DNA from: Capnocytophaga ochracea DSM 7271
GTDB taxonomy: Bacteria; Bacteroidota; Bacteroidia; Flavobacteriales; Flavobacteriaceae
NCBI RefSeq assembly: GCF_000023285.1
Contig: NC_013162.1
Coordinates: 1,342,501-1,406,500, forward strand
Direction: 5' to 3'
Length of the DNA stretch: 64,000 bases
The translations under genes were made by a program, and so were the position numbers. The notes beneath the pieces are model-generated. The model had not been told where the DNA came from. It ran no database searches and saw nothing but the letters and a program-made list of their open reading frames with translations. This document shows, piece by piece, positions 26,186-37,188 of this stretch (position 1 is the first letter of the stretch; every line of letters begins with the position of its first letter).

Positions 26186-28306
26186 ATGAGTAGAGATTTA
26201 AAATATACAAGAAACATAGGTATTGCCGCGCATATCGATGCCGGTAAAACTACAACTACTGAACGTATCCTTTTCTATACTGGTAAAACGCACAAAATCG
26301 GTGAAGTACACGATGGTGCTTCTACTATGGACTGGATGGAACAAGAAGCTGAACGCGGTATCACTATCCAATCAGCAGCGACAACTTGTAAATGGAACTT
26401 TCCTACCGAAAATGGTAAACCTACCGCCGATGCTAAAGAGTATCACTTCAACATTATCGATACCCCAGGTCACGTCGATTTTACCGTTGAGGTAAACCGT
26501 TCCTTACGTGTACTCGACGGCTTAGTATTCCTTTTCTCTGCCGTTGATGGGGTAGAACCTCAATCGGAAACCAACTGGCGTTTGGCTGATAACTACAAAG
26601 TACCTCGTATTGGGTTTGTAAACAAAATGGACCGTCAAGGAGCTAACTTCCTCAACGTTTGCAACCAGGTAAAGGATATGCTAAAATCTAACGCTGTGCC
26701 TATCGTATTGCCTATCGGTGACGAGGCTGACTTTAAAGGCGTTGTAGATTTGATTAAAAATCGCGCCATCGTATGGCACGAAGAAAACTCAGGTTCTACT
26801 TTCGATATAGTAGAAATTCCTGCTGATATGAAAGAGGATGTAGCCAAATATCGCGCTCAATTAATTGAAGAAGTAGCGGGCTATGACGAAGGATTACTTG
26901 AGAAATTTATGGAAGATGAAAGCTCAATTACTGAAGACGAAATCCATAAGGCATTGCGCGCAGCAGTAATGGATATGGCTATCATTCCTATGGTATGCGG
27001 TTCATCATTTAAAAATAAAGGGGTACAATTTATGCTTGATGCGGTATGTCGTTATTTGCCATCACCGCTTGATAAAGAAGCTATTGAGGGTACTAATCCT
27101 GAAACAGGTGAGCCTGCACTCCGCAAGCCAGCCGTTGACGCTCCTTTTGCAGCCTTGGCATTCAAGATTGCTACTGACCCTTACGTAGGTCGTTTAGCAT
27201 TCTTCCGCGCTTATTCTGGTCACCTCGATGCAGGTTCTTATGTGTTGAACACTCGTTCAAACAACAAAGAGCGTATCTCTCGTATCTACCAGATGCACGC
27301 TAATAAACAAAACCCTATCGAATATATTGAAGCTGGTGATATAGGGGCTGCAGTAGGTTTTAAAGATATCAAAACGGGTGATACCCTTTGCGATGAGAAA
27401 TATCCTATCGTACTCGAAAGTATGGTATTCCCTGATCCAGTAATCGGTATCGCTGTAGAGCCTAAAACAAAAGCCGACGTTGATAAATTAGGTATGGCTT
27501 TAGCTAAACTCGCTGAAGAAGACCCAACCTTCCAAGTAAAAACGGACCAAGCCTCTGGGCAAACTATCATTTCTGGTATGGGTGAGTTACACTTGGATAT
27601 CATTGTAGACCGTCTCAAACGTGAGTTCAAAGTAGAAGTAAACCAAGGACAACCTCAAGTAGAGTATAAAGAGGCTATCACTGCTAAAGCTGACCACCGC
27701 GAAGTTTACAAAAAGCAAACAGGTGGACGTGGTAAATTTGCCGACATCGTATTCCGTATGGAACCAGCCGAAGAAGGCAAAGTAGGTCTTGAGTTCGTAA
27801 ACGAAATCAAAGGTGGTAACATTCCTAAAGAGTATATCCCATCAGTTGAAAAAGGTTTCAAAGAAGCAATGAAAAATGGACCTTTGGCAGGATTCGAAAT
27901 GGATGCGATGAAGATTGTTCTTATCGATGGTTCATTCCACCCTGTCGATTCAGACTCATTGTCATTCGAGTTGGCAGCCAAATTGGGGTACAAAGAAGCT
28001 GCTCGTGCTGCAAAAGCTGTATTGATGGAGCCTATTATGAAATTGGAAGTTATTACTCCAGAGGAAAATATGGGTGATATCGTAGGAGACTTGAACCGCC
28101 GTCGTGGTCAAGTAAACAATATGGACGACCGTAACGGTGCCAAAGTAATTAAAGCATTTGTTCCACTATCTGAAATGTTCGGTTATGTAACAGCGCTTCG
28201 CACTCTTTCATCAGGTCGTGCTACTTCTACAATGGAGTTCTCTCATTATGCTGAAACTCCTTCAAACATTGCAGACGAAGTAATTAAAAATGCCAGAGGC
28301 AACTAA
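26186..28306 (+). CDS. fusA: Elongation factor G
   Basis: The 706-residue GTPase drives ribosomal translocation. G motifs: AHIDAGKTT (residues 15-23), switch II DTPGHVD, and NKMD. Domains II-V follow in normal order, ending with the [15 protein letters not shown] region of domain IV/V. The usual next gene tuf is missing; rpsJ follows after 12 nt, so the str and S10 operons are fused here. Confidence 0.99.
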   Translation: MSRDLKYTRNIGIAAHIDAGKTTTTERILFYTGKTHKIGEVHDGASTMDWMEQEAERGITIQSAATTCKWNFPTENGKPTADAKEYHFNIIDTPGHVDFTVEVNRSLRVLDGLVFLFSAVDGVEPQSETNWRLADNYKVPRIGFVNKMDRQGANFLNVCNQVKDMLKSNAVPIVLPIGDEADFKGVVDLIKNRAIVWHEENSGSTFDIVEIPADMKEDVAKYRAQLIEEVAGYDEGLLEKFMEDESSITEDEIHKALRAAVMDMAIIPMVCGSSFKNKGVQFMLDAVCRYLPSPLDKEAIEGTNPETGEPALRKPAVDAPFAALAFKIATDPYVGRLAFFRAYSGHLDAGSYVLNTRSNNKERISRIYQMHANKQNPIEYIEAGDIGAAVGFKDIKTGDTLCDEKYPIVLESMVFPDPVIGIAVEPKTKADVDKLGMALAKLAEEDPTFQVKTDQASGQTIISGMGELHLDIIVDRLKREFKVEVNQGQPQVEYKEAITAKADHREVYKKQTGGRGKFADIVFRMEPAEEGKVGLEFVNEIKGGNIPKEYIPSVEKGFKEAMKNGPLAGFEMDAMKIVLIDGSFHPVDSDSLSFELAAKLGYKEAARAAKAVLMEPIMKLEVITPEENMGDIVGDLNRRRGQVNNMDDRNGAKVIKAFVPLSEMFGYVTALRTLSSGRATSTMEFSHYAETPSNIADEVIKNARGN

Positions 28307-28318
28307 TTTATTGAAAAA

Positions 28319-28630
28319 ATGGGTAATCAACAAAAAATAAGAATAAAGTTAAAATCTTACGACCATAACTTGGTAGATAAATCTGCTGAGAAAATCGTAA
28401 AAACAGTAAAAGCAACAGGTGCAGTAGTTACAGGTCCTATTCCATTACCTATACACAAGAAAATCTTTACTGTGTTGCGCTCACCTCACGTAAATAAAAA
28501 AGCACGTGAACAGTTCCAATTGAGCTCTCATAAGCGTCTTTTAGATATCTATAGCTCTTCATCAAAAACTATTGATGCTTTGATGAAATTGGAATTGCCA
28601 AGTGGTGTAGAAGTAGAAATCAAAGTTTGA
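28319..28630 (+). CDS. rpsJ: 30S ribosomal protein S10 (uS10)
   Basis: The 103-residue protein sits in the 30S head; in other bacteria it also works as NusE in antitermination. It has the family segments [20 protein letters not shown] and [20 protein letters not shown]. It is joined to fusA by a 12-nt gap but separated from rplC by 174 nt of foldable sequence, which is unusual in this dense cluster. Confidence 0.99.
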   Translation: MGNQQKIRIKLKSYDHNLVDKSAEKIVKTVKATGAVVTGPIPLPIHKKIFTVLRSPHVNKKAREQFQLSSHKRLLDIYSSSSKTIDALMKLELPSGVEVEIKV

Positions 28631-28804
28631 TAACTTTACTAAAATGTCCCGAAACTGTGGGTTAGGGAAAAACGGATAAAAATGATTCAGGGTTAAAAAG
28701 CCTCGGGCATTTTTTGACCCTGAAATATTTCTACACCTTAGGGAATAGGTTTTACTCCTAACACCTAAAAACAAGTAATAACTTAATAACAAATATTTAA
28801 TTTT
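28631..28804 (+). promoter_or_regulatory. Structured RNA between rpsJ and rplC, candidate leader or attenuator
   Basis: Two strong helices share sequence. Helix B: 28686-28699 with 28711-28724 (TTCAGGGTTAAAAA / TTTTTGACCCTGAA, one G-T pair). Helix A: 28641-28652 with 28703-28713 (AATGTCCCGA / TCGGGCATT, one bulge), which uses the loop of B, so A and B form either a pseudoknot or alternative folds. Helix A alone ends in a run of six T and could terminate transcription. A further weak stem is possible at 28738-28761. Function is inferred. Confidence 0.6.
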
Positions 28805-29422
28805 ATGTCTGGGTTAATCGGAAAAAAAGTAGGAATGACCAGTATTTTTGATGAGAACGGAAAAAATATTCCTTGTACCATCATCGAAGCAGGTCCTTGC
28901 GTAGTTACCCAAGTCAGAACCAAAGAGGTTGATGGCTATGATGCTCTTCAACTTGGTTTCGATGACAAAGCAGAAAAACGTGCTACCAAAGCAGAGCTTG
29001 GTCACTTCAAAAAAGCAGGTACTTCTGTAAAGAAAAAAGTTGTTGAATTCCAAGGTTTTGAAGACAATTACAAATTAGGTGATACTATCACCGTAGATTT
29101 CTTCACCGAAGGAGAGTTTGTGGATATCACAGGCGTTTCTAAAGGTAAAGGTTTCCAAGGGGTGGTACGTCGCCACGGTTTTGGCGGAGTAGGTCAAACT
29201 ACTCACGGTCAGCACAACCGCCTCAGGGCACCAGGTTCAGTAGGTGCTTCGTCTTACCCTTCTCGCGTATTCAAAGGTATGCGTATGGCTGGACGTATGG
29301 GAGCTGAAAAGGTAACAGTACAAAACTTGAAAGTATTGAAAGTGGTTGCTGAGAAAAATCTTTTAGTCGTAAAAGGTTGTATTCCAGGTCACAAAAATGC
29401 TTACGTAACTATTCACAAATAA
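28805..29422 (+). CDS. rplC: 50S ribosomal protein L3 (uL3)
   Basis: The 205-residue protein is an early-assembly protein near the peptidyl-transferase centre. It starts [19 protein letters not shown] and has the central loop [13 protein letters not shown] and [18 protein letters not shown]. Its stop codon overlaps the rplD start by one base (TAATG), so rplD is probably translated by re-initiation. The 174-nt structured gap before it makes it the first gene of a probable regulatory subunit. Confidence 0.99.
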   Translation: MSGLIGKKVGMTSIFDENGKNIPCTIIEAGPCVVTQVRTKEVDGYDALQLGFDDKAEKRATKAELGHFKKAGTSVKKKVVEFQGFEDNYKLGDTITVDFFTEGEFVDITGVSKGKGFQGVVRRHGFGGVGQTTHGQHNRLRAPGSVGASSYPSRVFKGMRMAGRMGAEKVTVQNLKVLKVVAEKNLLVVKGCIPGHKNAYVTIHK

Positions 29423-30051
29423 TGGAAGTAGCAGTATTAAACATACAAGGAAAAGAAACAGGTAGAAAGGTAACCCTTTCTGATGCTGTGTTCGGTATTG
29501 AGCCTAACAATCACGTAGTATACTTAGATGTTAAACGCTATTTAGCTAACAAACGTCAAGGTACTCACAAGGCTAAAGAAAGAAACGAAGTTGCTGGAAG
29601 TACTCGCAAAATCAAAAAACAAAAAGGTACTGGTACAGCTCGTGCAGGTAGCGTAAAATCTCCTGTATTTGTGGGTGGTGGACGCATATTCGGTCCTCGT
29701 CCTAAAGACTATACACAAAAACTTACTAAAAACGTAAAACGCTTGGCTCGCCGTTCTGCCCTCAGCGCTAAAGTGCAAAACCAAGCCCTCGTTGTAGTTG
29801 AAGATTTGAATTTCGACGCTCCAAAAACTAAAGATTTCACCGCAGTTGTAAAATCTTTGGGCTTAGAAAATAAAAAATCACTTTTTGTGTTGCCAAATAC
29901 AAATAATAACGTATATTTGTCCTCTCGTAATGTACCTACTTCAAGCGTAGTAACTGCTTCAGAATTAAACACTTATCAATTAGTGAACGCTTCAAATGTA
30001 GTACTTACTGAGAGCTCAGTAGCAGTTTTAGAGTCAATTTTAACAAAATAA
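29422..30051 (+). CDS. rplD: 50S ribosomal protein L4 (uL4)
   Basis: The product has 209 residues from the ATG at 29422 ([12 protein letters not shown]). A longer open frame from 29377 would add 15 residues overlapping rplC and is rejected. The extended loop [20 protein letters not shown] lines the exit tunnel. L4 represses the S10 operon in gamma-proteobacteria; the structured gap before rplC would be a natural target here, which is untested. Confidence 0.98.
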   Translation: MEVAVLNIQGKETGRKVTLSDAVFGIEPNNHVVYLDVKRYLANKRQGTHKAKERNEVAGSTRKIKKQKGTGTARAGSVKSPVFVGGGRIFGPRPKDYTQKLTKNVKRLARRSALSAKVQNQALVVVEDLNFDAPKTKDFTAVVKSLGLENKKSLFVLPNTNNNVYLSSRNVPTSSVVTASELNTYQLVNASNVVLTESSVAVLESILTK

Positions 30052-30058
30052 GAAGAAA

Positions 30059-30346
30059 ATGAGCGTATTAATTAAACCTGTAAATACAGAAAAAGCAAAC
30101 GAAAATAGCGAGTTGAGAAACTGCTATACATTCGTAGTAGCTAAGGACGCTAACAAGATTCAAATCAAAAATGAAGTTGAAGCTACTTATGGCGTTAAAG
30201 TGAAATCCCTACGTACCCTTAACTACGGCCCTAAACGATCTACTCGTTATACAAAAACAGGCTTGCAAATGGCTAAAACCAACGCTGTGAAAAAAGCAGT
30301 AGTGCAAGTAGAAGATGGAACTATAGATTTTTATAGTAATATATAA
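30059..30346 (+). CDS. rplW: 50S ribosomal protein L23 (uL23)
   Basis: The 95-residue protein lies at the tunnel exit, where SRP and trigger factor dock. Family features: IKPVNTEKA near the start, NKIQIKNEVEATYGVKV, and the short loop with YGPKRST. It starts 7 nt after rplD and ends 21 nt before rplB. Confidence 0.98.
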   Translation: MSVLIKPVNTEKANENSELRNCYTFVVAKDANKIQIKNEVEATYGVKVKSLRTLNYGPKRSTRYTKTGLQMAKTNAVKKAVVQVEDGTIDFYSNI

Positions 30347-30367
30347 GTATTTAACAAATAGACAAAA

Positions 30368-31195
30368 ATGTCAGTTAGAAAATTAAAACCGATTACCCCT
30401 GGTCAGCGTTTTAGAGTAGTAAACGAATTCGACACCATTACTACTGATAAGCCGGAAAAGAGCTTGCTCGTTCCGTTGAAAAAGACCGGTGGTAGAAACA
30501 ATCAAGGAAAAATGACCATGCGTTACATTGGTGGTGGTCATAAGAAAAAGTACCGTATCATCGACTTCAAACGAAACAAATTCGGCGTAGACGCCAAAGT
30601 AGTTTCTATCGAGTACGACCCAAACAGAACAGCGTTTATTGCTCTCGTTCAATATACCGACGGTGAAAAGCGTTACATCATCGCTCCCGCTGGTTTGAAA
30701 GTAGATCAAGTAATCGTTTCAGGTCAAGAAAACATCGCCCCTGAAATCGGTAACGCAATGCCGCTCTCTCAAATCCCTCTCGGTACTGTAATTTCTTGTA
30801 TTGAATTGCGCCCTGGACAAGGAGCTAACATCGCTCGTTCTGCAGGAACTTTTGCTCAACTAATGGCAAAAGATGGTAAGTATGCTACTGTAAAGCTACC
30901 TTCAGGTGAAACTCGTATGATCCTCCTCACTTGCCTCGCAACCATAGGAGCCGTATCAAACTCTGATCACCAATTGGTACTTTCAGGTAAAGCAGGTCGC
31001 TCACGCTGGTTAGGACGCCGTCCTCGTACCCGTGCAGTAGTTATGAACCCTGTCGATCACCCAATGGGTGGTGGTGAAGGTCGTGCTACCGGTGGTCACC
31101 CACGCTCACGTAAAGGTATCCCAGCGAAAGGTTATAGAACTCGTTCTAAAACCAAAGCAAGTAATAAGTATATTGTAGAACGCAGAAAAAAATAA
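30368..31195 (+). CDS. rplB: 50S ribosomal protein L2 (uL2)
   Basis: The 275-residue protein helps join subunits and supports peptidyl transfer. It starts with [16 protein letters not shown], has [23 protein letters not shown], and ends with the conserved [19 protein letters not shown] loop carrying the essential His, then a basic tail. It fits the normal S10 order, between rplW and rpsS. Confidence 0.99.
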   Translation: MSVRKLKPITPGQRFRVVNEFDTITTDKPEKSLLVPLKKTGGRNNQGKMTMRYIGGGHKKKYRIIDFKRNKFGVDAKVVSIEYDPNRTAFIALVQYTDGEKRYIIAPAGLKVDQVIVSGQENIAPEIGNAMPLSQIPLGTVISCIELRPGQGANIARSAGTFAQLMAKDGKYATVKLPSGETRMILLTCLATIGAVSNSDHQLVLSGKAGRSRWLGRRPRTRAVVMNPVDHPMGGGEGRATGGHPRSRKGIPAKGYRTRSKTKASNKYIVERRKK

Positions 31196-31206
31196 GAGAC
31201 TAACAA

Positions 31207-31485
31207 ATGGCACGTTCATTAAAAAAAGGACCTTACGTTCACTATAGCTTGGAAAAGAAAATCCAACAAAATATACAGTCTGGTAAGAAAAACGTTATCA
31301 AAACTTGGTCACGCGCTTCTATGATTACTCCAGACTTCGTTGGCCAAACTATTGCAGTTCACAACGGTCGTCAGTTTGTCCCTGTATACATCACTGAAAA
31401 TATGGTGGGACATAAATTAGGAGAATTTTCACCTACTCGTTCCTTCCGTGGACACGCAGGTGCAAAAAATAAAGGTAAAAAATAA
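31207..31485 (+). CDS. rpsS: 30S ribosomal protein S19 (uS19)
   Basis: The 92-residue protein is in the 30S head and contacts the A-site tRNA region. It has the canonical start [11 protein letters not shown] and [18 protein letters not shown] near the end. It is 11 nt after rplB and 8 nt before rplV. Confidence 0.99.
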   Translation: MARSLKKGPYVHYSLEKKIQQNIQSGKKNVIKTWSRASMITPDFVGQTIAVHNGRQFVPVYITENMVGHKLGEFSPTRSFRGHAGAKNKGKK

Positions 31486-31493
31486 TTAAGGCT

Positions 31494-31904
31494 ATGGGAG
31501 TTAGAAAAAAATTAAGAGCAGACGAAATTAAAGAAGCTAAAAAAAGCTTGGCTTTCGCGAAGTTAAATAACTGCCCTACTTCTCCTCGAAAAATGCGCTT
31601 AGTAGCGGATTTAGTACGTGGACAGCAAGTAGACAAAGCCTTGGCTATTTTGAAATTCAACCAAAAAGAAGCAGCCGCTCGTTTAGAAAAATTGTTGCTT
31701 TCAGCTATCGCTAACTGGCAAGCTAAAAACGAGGACGCTAACTTGGAAGAAGCAGGAGTATTCATCAAAGAAATCCGCGTGGACGGTGGCGCTATTCTTA
31801 AACGCTTACGCCCAGCTCCACAAGGAAGAGCACACAGAATTAGAAAACGCTCTAACCACATAACTTTGGTGCTTGGAGCTAAAAATTTTAACACAGAAAG
31901 CTAA
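31494..31904 (+). CDS. rplV: 50S ribosomal protein L22 (uL22)
   Basis: The 136-residue protein has the globular domain on the surface and the hairpin loop ([20 protein letters not shown]) that reaches into the exit tunnel and is the usual site of macrolide-resistance changes; the loop looks intact. It begins with a slightly longer N-terminus (about 20 residues) than E. coli L22. Confidence 0.98.
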   Translation: MGVRKKLRADEIKEAKKSLAFAKLNNCPTSPRKMRLVADLVRGQQVDKALAILKFNQKEAAARLEKLLLSAIANWQAKNEDANLEEAGVFIKEIRVDGGAILKRLRPAPQGRAHRIRKRSNHITLVLGAKNFNTES

Positions 31905-31912
31905 GATAAACT

Positions 31913-32653
31913 ATGGGACAAAAGACAAATCCAATCGGAAATCGCCTAGGAATTATCAGAGGATGGGAGTCTAACTGGTATGGAGGCAATGATTACGGAG
32001 ATAAACTCGCTGAAGACGATAAAATCAGAAAATATGTTCTCGCTCGTTTATCTAAAGCTAGTGTTGCTCACGTGATTATCGAACGTACTTTCAAACTTGT
32101 AACCGTTACTATCACCACCGCTCGCCCTGGTATCATCATCGGTAAAGGCGGTCAGGAGGTAGACAAGTTGAAAGAAGAACTTAAGAAAATCACCGGTAAA
32201 GACATCCAAATTAACATTTTTGAAATCAAACGCCCTGAACTTGATGCTGCTCTCGTAGCTGCAAGCATCGCTCGCCAAATCGAAGGTCGTGTTTCTTACA
32301 AACGCGCTATCAAAATGGCTATCGCTTCTGCTATGCGTATGAACGCCGAAGGTATCAAGGTAATGATTTCAGGTCGTTTGAATGGAGCTGAAATGGCTCG
32401 TTCCGAAAGCTTTAAAGAAGGTCGTATCCCTCTTTCAACCTTTAGAGCTGATATCGATTACGCTATTGACGAAGCTCACACTACATACGGTCGTATGGGA
32501 ATCAAAGTGTGGATTATGAAAGGCGAAATCTATGGTAAAAGAGAACTATCACCACTCGTAGGTATGACTAAAAAAGCCACTGGTGGAAATTTCTCTGGTA
32601 AATCAACTGACAAGCCTACTGGTGCACCCAAAAGAGCGCGTCGCAAAAAGTAA
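31913..32653 (+). CDS. rpsC: 30S ribosomal protein S3 (uS3)
   Basis: The 246-residue protein lines the mRNA entry site. It starts [20 protein letters not shown], has the KH domain [18 protein letters not shown], and S3-C with [12 protein letters not shown] and [12 protein letters not shown]. The C-terminal tail (after about residue 215) is basic and low-complexity ([11 protein letters not shown]), longer than in enterobacteria. Confidence 0.99.
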   Translation: MGQKTNPIGNRLGIIRGWESNWYGGNDYGDKLAEDDKIRKYVLARLSKASVAHVIIERTFKLVTVTITTARPGIIIGKGGQEVDKLKEELKKITGKDIQINIFEIKRPELDAALVAASIARQIEGRVSYKRAIKMAIASAMRMNAEGIKVMISGRLNGAEMARSESFKEGRIPLSTFRADIDYAIDEAHTTYGRMGIKVWIMKGEIYGKRELSPLVGMTKKATGGNFSGKSTDKPTGAPKRARRKK

Positions 32654-32673
32654 TTTTTTAAAGAACAAGAAAG

Positions 32674-33093
32674 ATGTTACAGCCAAAAAGAACGAAATAT
32701 CGTAAACAACAAAAAGGCAGAATGAAAGGTGTAGCTCACCGCGGTGCGCTCCTTTCTAATGGTACTTTCGGAATTAAATCGTTAGATTCAGCATTCATCA
32801 CTTCTCGCCAAATCGAGTCAGCTCGTGTAGCTGCTACCCGTTATATGAAACGTGAAGGTCAACTTTGGATCAAAATCTTCCCAGATAAACCTATTACCAA
32901 AAAGCCTTTGGAAGTACGTATGGGTAAAGGTAAAGGTGCCGTAGAATACTGGGCAGCCGTAGTAAAACCAGGAAGAATAATGTTTGAGGTAGGCGGCGTG
33001 CCGCTCGACGTAGCTAAAGAAGCGCTACGCCTCGCAGCTCAAAAGCTACCTGTGAAAACAAAATTCGTTGTAGCTAGAGATTATCAAAATTAA
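32674..33093 (+). CDS. rplP: 50S ribosomal protein L16 (uL16)
   Basis: The 139-residue protein contacts the A- and P-site tRNA elbows. It starts [19 protein letters not shown] and has the [18 protein letters not shown] segment typical of L16. It is 20 nt after rpsC and 10 nt before rpmC. Confidence 0.99.
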   Translation: MLQPKRTKYRKQQKGRMKGVAHRGALLSNGTFGIKSLDSAFITSRQIESARVAATRYMKREGQLWIKIFPDKPITKKPLEVRMGKGKGAVEYWAAVVKPGRIMFEVGGVPLDVAKEALRLAAQKLPVKTKFVVARDYQN

Positions 33094-33103
33094 TTAAAGA
33101 ACA

Positions 33104-33295
33104 ATGAAACAGTCTGAAATTAACAAATTGACAATAACTGAGCTACAAGAAAAGCTTGGTGAGTTTAAGAAATCGTATGCAGATTTGAAAATGGCACACG
33201 CAATTTCGTCATTGGAAAAACCAATTCAATTACGTAACGTAAGAAGAACTATCGCGAGATTGGCTTGTGAGCTAACTAAACGAGAATTACAATAA
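33104..33295 (+). CDS. rpmC: 50S ribosomal protein L29 (uL29)
   Basis: The 63-residue two-helix protein sits next to L23 at the tunnel exit. It has the [20 protein letters not shown] start and the [11 protein letters not shown] core. It is in the normal place between rplP and rpsQ. Confidence 0.97.
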   Translation: MKQSEINKLTITELQEKLGEFKKSYADLKMAHAISSLEKPIQLRNVRRTIARLACELTKRELQ

Positions 33296-33309
33296 TTCGA
33301 ACCTGCCTT

Positions 33310-33567
33310 ATGGAAAAAAGAAATTTAAGAAAAGAAAGAATAGGGGTTGTTACAAGCAACAAAATGGATAAATCTATCGTAGTTTCAGAAGTGAAACGTG
33401 TAAAACACCCTATGTACGGTAAGTTCGTGTTGCGCACTAAAAAATATGTTGCGCACGACGAAAAAAACGATTGCAACATTGGTGATACTGTGCGTATAAT
33501 GGAAACACGTCCATTGAGCAAAACCAAATGCTGGAGATTAGTAGAAATCATTGAAAGAGCTAAGTAA
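33310..33567 (+). CDS. rpsQ: 30S ribosomal protein S17 (uS17)
   Basis: The 85-residue OB-fold protein binds 16S rRNA early in assembly. Family segments: [16 protein letters not shown] and [19 protein letters not shown], then [15 protein letters not shown]. rplN starts 2 nt after it. Confidence 0.98.
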   Translation: MEKRNLRKERIGVVTSNKMDKSIVVSEVKRVKHPMYGKFVLRTKKYVAHDEKNDCNIGDTVRIMETRPLSKTKCWRLVEIIERAK

Positions 33568-33569
33568 TT

Positions 33570-33938
33570 ATGGTACAACAAGAATCAAGACTAAAAGTAG
33601 CCGATAATACTGGCGCTAAAGAAGTGCTTACTATCCGTGTACTCGGTGGTACCAAGCGCAGATATGCCTCAGTAGGCGATAAGATTGTAGTTACCGTTAA
33701 AGAAGCTACTCCTAACGGAAACGTGAAAAAAGGACAAGTTTCTACAGCGGTGGTAGTAAGAACTAAAAAAGAAGTACGCCGTGCCGATGGTTCTTATATC
33801 CGATTTGATGAAAACGCTTGCGTTCTCTTGAACGCAGCTGGTGAAATGAGAGGTACCCGTGTATTCGGACCCGTAGCGAGAGAACTTCGTGATAAACAAT
33901 TTATGAAGATCGTTTCATTAGCACCAGAAGTGCTTTAA
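33570..33938 (+). CDS. rplN: 50S ribosomal protein L14 (uL14)
   Basis: The 122-residue protein forms an intersubunit bridge and binds the silencing factor RsfS in other bacteria. It starts [19 protein letters not shown] and contains [15 protein letters not shown] and [15 protein letters not shown]. The length is exactly that of most bacteria. Confidence 0.99.
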   Translation: MVQQESRLKVADNTGAKEVLTIRVLGGTKRRYASVGDKIVVTVKEATPNGNVKKGQVSTAVVVRTKKEVRRADGSYIRFDENACVLLNAAGEMRGTRVFGPVARELRDKQFMKIVSLAPEVL

Positions 33939-33953
33939 TTTTTAATAAAGTAA

Positions 33954-34268
33954 ATGATGAAACTAAAAATTAAAACTGGAGATACCGTAAAAATAATTGC
34001 TGGAGAAGAAAAAGGTAAAGAAGGCAAAGTATTACGTGTAGATCGCGAGAAGAACAGAGCGATTGTTGAGGGGCTAAACTTGGTGAAAAAACACACCAAA
34101 CCTAACGCTCAAAACCCTCAAGGTGGAATCGTAGAAAAAGAAGCATCTATTCACATTTCTAACCTCGCACTCATCGACCCTAAAACGAAAAAAACTACTC
34201 GTGTAGGTATCGAAGAACGTGACGGTAAAAAAGTGCGAATTTCTAAAAAATCTAATGTAGTAATATAA
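33954..34268 (+). CDS. rplX: 50S ribosomal protein L24 (uL24)
   Basis: The 104-residue protein is an assembly initiator with a KOW motif ([20 protein letters not shown]). Two adjacent ATG codons (33954 and 33957) could start it; either gives a normal protein. rplE starts 1 nt after its stop. Confidence 0.98.
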   Translation: MMKLKIKTGDTVKIIAGEEKGKEGKVLRVDREKNRAIVEGLNLVKKHTKPNAQNPQGGIVEKEASIHISNLALIDPKTKKTTRVGIEERDGKKVRISKKSNVVI

Positions 34269-34269
34269 T

Positions 34270-34821
34270 ATGGCTTACGTACCTAGATTAAAACAAGAAT
34301 ACAAAGAGCGCATCGTTGCGGCTCTAAAAGAAGAATTTGGCTATAAAAATGTAATGCAGGTTCCTAAACTTGAAAAAATAGTTGTGAGCCGTGGTGTTGG
34401 TTCTGCAGTAGCCGATAAAAAACAAATCGACTATGCTGTAGACGAACTTACCAAAATTACTGGTCAGAAAGCTGTTGCCACTTATTCTAAAAAGGACGTA
34501 GCTTCTTTCAAACTCCGTAAAGGTATGGCTATCGGTGCCAAAGTTACCCTTCGTGGCGAAAGAATGTATGAGTTCTTAGACCGCCTTATCACTACAGCTC
34601 TTCCTCGTGTAAGAGACTTCCAAGGCGTGAAAGCAAATGGCTTCGATGGTAGAGGTAACTACAACTTAGGCGTTACCGAACAAATTATATTCCCTGAAAT
34701 CGACATTGATAAAATCAACAAGATCGCAGGTATGGATATTACCTTCGTTACTTCAGCTCACACTGATAAAGAAGCTAAATCATTATTAAGCGAATTAGGA
34801 TTACCTTTTAAAAAGAACTAA
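34270..34821 (+). CDS. rplE: 50S ribosomal protein L5 (uL5)
   Basis: The 183-residue 5S rRNA-binding protein starts with [20 protein letters not shown] and has [23 protein letters not shown] and [15 protein letters not shown]. It stabilises the P-site tRNA elbow. It is nearly fused to rplX (1-nt gap) and 4 nt before rpsN. Confidence 0.99.
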   Translation: MAYVPRLKQEYKERIVAALKEEFGYKNVMQVPKLEKIVVSRGVGSAVADKKQIDYAVDELTKITGQKAVATYSKKDVASFKLRKGMAIGAKVTLRGERMYEFLDRLITTALPRVRDFQGVKANGFDGRGNYNLGVTEQIIFPEIDIDKINKIAGMDITFVTSAHTDKEAKSLLSELGLPFKKN

Positions 34822-34825
34822 GTAT

Positions 34826-35095
34826 ATGGCTAAAGAATCAATGAAAGCCCGCGAGGTGAAACGTCAAAAGTTAGTAGCTAAATACGCTGCTAAACGCAAA
34901 GCTCTAAAAGAAGCTGGTGATTATGAAGCACTTCAGCTAATCCCTAAAAATGCTTCTCCTGTCCGTCTGCACAACCGTTGCAAACTTACAGGACGCCCTA
35001 AAGGGTATATGCGTACCTTTGGAATTTCACGTGTGTTATTCCGCGAAATGGCAAACAAAGGATTAATTCCTGGTGTAAAAAAAGCAAGTTGGTAA
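34826..35095 (+). CDS. rpsN: 30S ribosomal protein S14 (uS14), zinc-free type
   Basis: The 89-residue form starts [13 protein letters not shown] and has [20 protein letters not shown]. It has the long, non-zinc form: only one cysteine is present and the C-x-x-C pairs of the short form are missing. It works in the 30S head at normal spc-operon position. Confidence 0.98.
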   Translation: MAKESMKAREVKRQKLVAKYAAKRKALKEAGDYEALQLIPKNASPVRLHNRCKLTGRPKGYMRTFGISRVLFREMANKGLIPGVKKASW

Positions 35096-35116
35096 TAATT
35101 TAAAAGGACAAAATTT

Positions 35117-35515
35117 ATGTATACAGATCCTATCGCAGATTATTTAACAAGAATTAGAAATGCTAATAGCGCTGGTCACAGAGTTGTTGAGATCCCAGCC
35201 TCTAAACTCAAAAAGGAAATTACTAAAATCCTTTTTGACCAAGGGTTCATCCTTAGCTATAAATTTGATGACTCTACCGTACAAGGTACCATCAAAATAG
35301 CTTTGAAATACGACAAAGTGACCAAAGAGCCTGTTATTAGGCATATTGAAAGAGCCAGCCGTCCAGGTCTGAGAAAGTACGCTGGCGCTGATAACTTACC
35401 TCGCGTATTAAACGGATTGGGTATCGCTATTATCTCTACATCACAAGGCGTGATGACAGGTAAAAAAGCTAGAGAACTCAATATCGGTGGAGAGGTAATT
35501 TGTTACGTTTACTAA
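35117..35515 (+). CDS. rpsH: 30S ribosomal protein S8 (uS8)
   Basis: The 132-residue protein binds the central domain of 16S rRNA. Family features are the start [18 protein letters not shown] and the C-terminal [19 protein letters not shown] with [10 protein letters not shown]8 is the translational repressor of spc operons in E. coli; no obvious target structure was checked here. Confidence 0.99.
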   Translation: MYTDPIADYLTRIRNANSAGHRVVEIPASKLKKEITKILFDQGFILSYKFDDSTVQGTIKIALKYDKVTKEPVIRHIERASRPGLRKYAGADNLPRVLNGLGIAIISTSQGVMTGKKARELNIGGEVICYVY

Positions 35516-35536
35516 TCAATAAAAAGACAATAAACA

Positions 35537-36079
35537 ATGTCAAGAATAGGTAAAGCACCCATCAATATTCCCGCAGGCGTTACCGTTACTATCAAAGATA
35601 ACGTTGTAACCGTAAAGGGGAAATTAGGCGAATTAACCCAAGAGGTTAAAGACATTGCTGTAAAGCAAGAAGATGGACATTTAGTGTTTGAAACTAAAGA
35701 TACCACTAAAGACCAAAACGCTAAACACGGCCTATACCGTGCCTTGGTAAACAATATGGTCGTAGGTGTTTCTGAAGGATTCACTAAAGAATTAGAGTTA
35801 GTAGGGGTTGGATACCGTGCAGCTAACCAAGGTCAAAAGTTAGACTTAGCCCTCGGTTTCTCTCACAACATCATTCTCGAATTGCCAAAAGAAATTAAAC
35901 TCGAAACAATCAACGAGAAAGGTAAAAACCCTATCATTAAATTAACTTCTCACGACAAACAACTACTCGGGCAAGTAGCGGCTAAAATCCGTAGCTTCCG
36001 CAAACCTGAACCTTACAAAGGTAAAGGTGTCAAATTCGTAGGCGAAGTGTTGAGAAGAAAAGCAGGTAAATCAGCTTAA
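35537..36079 (+). CDS. rplF: 50S ribosomal protein L6 (uL6)
   Basis: The 180-residue protein has two repeated folds and sits near the factor-binding site. It starts [17 protein letters not shown] and ends with the signature [21 protein letters not shown] region. Normal length and place. Confidence 0.99.
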   Translation: MSRIGKAPINIPAGVTVTIKDNVVTVKGKLGELTQEVKDIAVKQEDGHLVFETKDTTKDQNAKHGLYRALVNNMVVGVSEGFTKELELVGVGYRAANQGQKLDLALGFSHNIILELPKEIKLETINEKGKNPIIKLTSHDKQLLGQVAAKIRSFRKPEPYKGKGVKFVGEVLRRKAGKSA

Positions 36080-36090
36080 TAGTTAGAACA

Positions 36091-36447
36091 ATGGCATTAT
36101 CAAGAATAGAAAGAAGACAACGTATTAAAAGCAGAATCAGAAAAGTAGTAAAAGGTACTGCTGAACAACCTCGTTTGGCTGTTTTCAGAAGTAATAACGA
36201 AATCTATGTACAAATCATAGACGATACTAAAGGTACTACTCTGTTGGCTGCATCTTCACGTGATAAAGAAATTAGTGCCGCCAAAGGTACTAAAACTGAA
36301 AAAGCAGCATTGGTCGGTAAAGCTATTGCTGAAAAAGCTTTGAAACAAGGTATCGAAAAAGTATCCTTCGATCGCGGAGGATACCTTTACCACGGACGTG
36401 TAAAATCATTAGCCGATGGTGCTAGAGAAGGCGGACTTAAATTCTAA
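36091..36447 (+). CDS. rplR: 50S ribosomal protein L18 (uL18)
   Basis: The 118-residue 5S rRNA-binding protein has [18 protein letters not shown] and [20 protein letters not shown] near the end. It is 11 nt after rplF and 5 nt before rpsE. Confidence 0.98.
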   Translation: MALSRIERRQRIKSRIRKVVKGTAEQPRLAVFRSNNEIYVQIIDDTKGTTLLAASSRDKEISAAKGTKTEKAALVGKAIAEKALKQGIEKVSFDRGGYLYHGRVKSLADGAREGGLKF

Positions 36448-36452
36448 TAACT

Positions 36453-36977
36453 ATGTATCAGAAATATAAAAATGTAGAATATGTAAAACCAAGTGGTTTG
36501 GAATTGAAAGACCGTTTGGTAGGAGTACAACGTGTTACTAAAGTAACTAAAGGTGGTCGCGCTTTCGGTTTCTCTGCTATCGTTGTAGTAGGCGACGAAA
36601 ACGGCGTGGTTGGTCACGGTTTAGGAAAATCTAAAGAGGTTTCTGAAGCTATTGCTAAAGCAGTAGAAGACGCTAAGAAAAACTTAGTGCGTATCCCTCT
36701 TAACGGTACTACCTTGCCCCACGAACAAAAAGGAAAATACGGCGGAGCTCGTGTTTTCTTACAACCAGCTACCGAAGGTACCGGAGTAATCGCAGGTGGT
36801 ACTGTACGTGCCGTATTGGAATCCGTAGGTATCCATAACGTACTTTCTAAATCACAAGGTTCTTCTAATCCTCACAACGTGGTAAAAGCTACTTTCGATG
36901 CTTTATTGCAGTTGCGTAGCGCTAAAACTGTTGCTGCTCAACGTGGCATCTCTTTAGAAAAATTGTTTAAAGGTTAA
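36453..36977 (+). CDS. rpsE: 30S ribosomal protein S5 (uS5)
   Basis: The 174-residue protein helps decoding fidelity. The double-stranded-RNA-binding part has [20 protein letters not shown], whose loop is the usual spectinomycin-resistance site and looks normal; the S5-C part has [15 protein letters not shown] and [16 protein letters not shown]. It ends 11 nt before rpmD. Confidence 0.99.
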   Translation: MYQKYKNVEYVKPSGLELKDRLVGVQRVTKVTKGGRAFGFSAIVVVGDENGVVGHGLGKSKEVSEAIAKAVEDAKKNLVRIPLNGTTLPHEQKGKYGGARVFLQPATEGTGVIAGGTVRAVLESVGIHNVLSKSQGSSNPHNVVKATFDALLQLRSAKTVAAQRGISLEKLFKG

Positions 36978-36988
36978 TTTTTATAGCA

Positions 36989-37171
36989 ATGGCAAAACTT
37001 AGAGTAACACAAATTAAAAGTAGCATCAAACGTCCAAAAGACCAAAAACTTACCCTCGAGGCTTTAGGACTTACTAAAATCGGTAGAACCGTGGAACACG
37101 AAGCTACACCAAGTATCCTTGGTATGATAAATAAGGTAAAACACTTAATTTCTGTAGAAGAAGTTAAATAA
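36989..37171 (+). CDS. rpmD: 50S ribosomal protein L30 (uL30)
   Basis: The 60-residue protein has [20 protein letters not shown] and [21 protein letters not shown], typical of L30. It is 11 nt after rpsE. The next start (rplO) is 17 nt downstream. Confidence 0.97.
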   Translation: MAKLRVTQIKSSIKRPKDQKLTLEALGLTKIGRTVEHEATPSILGMINKVKHLISVEEVK

Positions 37172-37188
37172 TATTTTTGTACAAAGTT

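Noticed and set aside
29377-29421. Upstream start of rplD inside rplC
   Set aside because: [12 protein letters not shown] at 29422 is the standard L4 start, and its ATG overlaps the rplC stop by one base.
30383-30709. Antisense open frames across ribosomal protein genes (this and many others)
   Set aside because: They are shadows produced by codon bias of the real genes and match no family.
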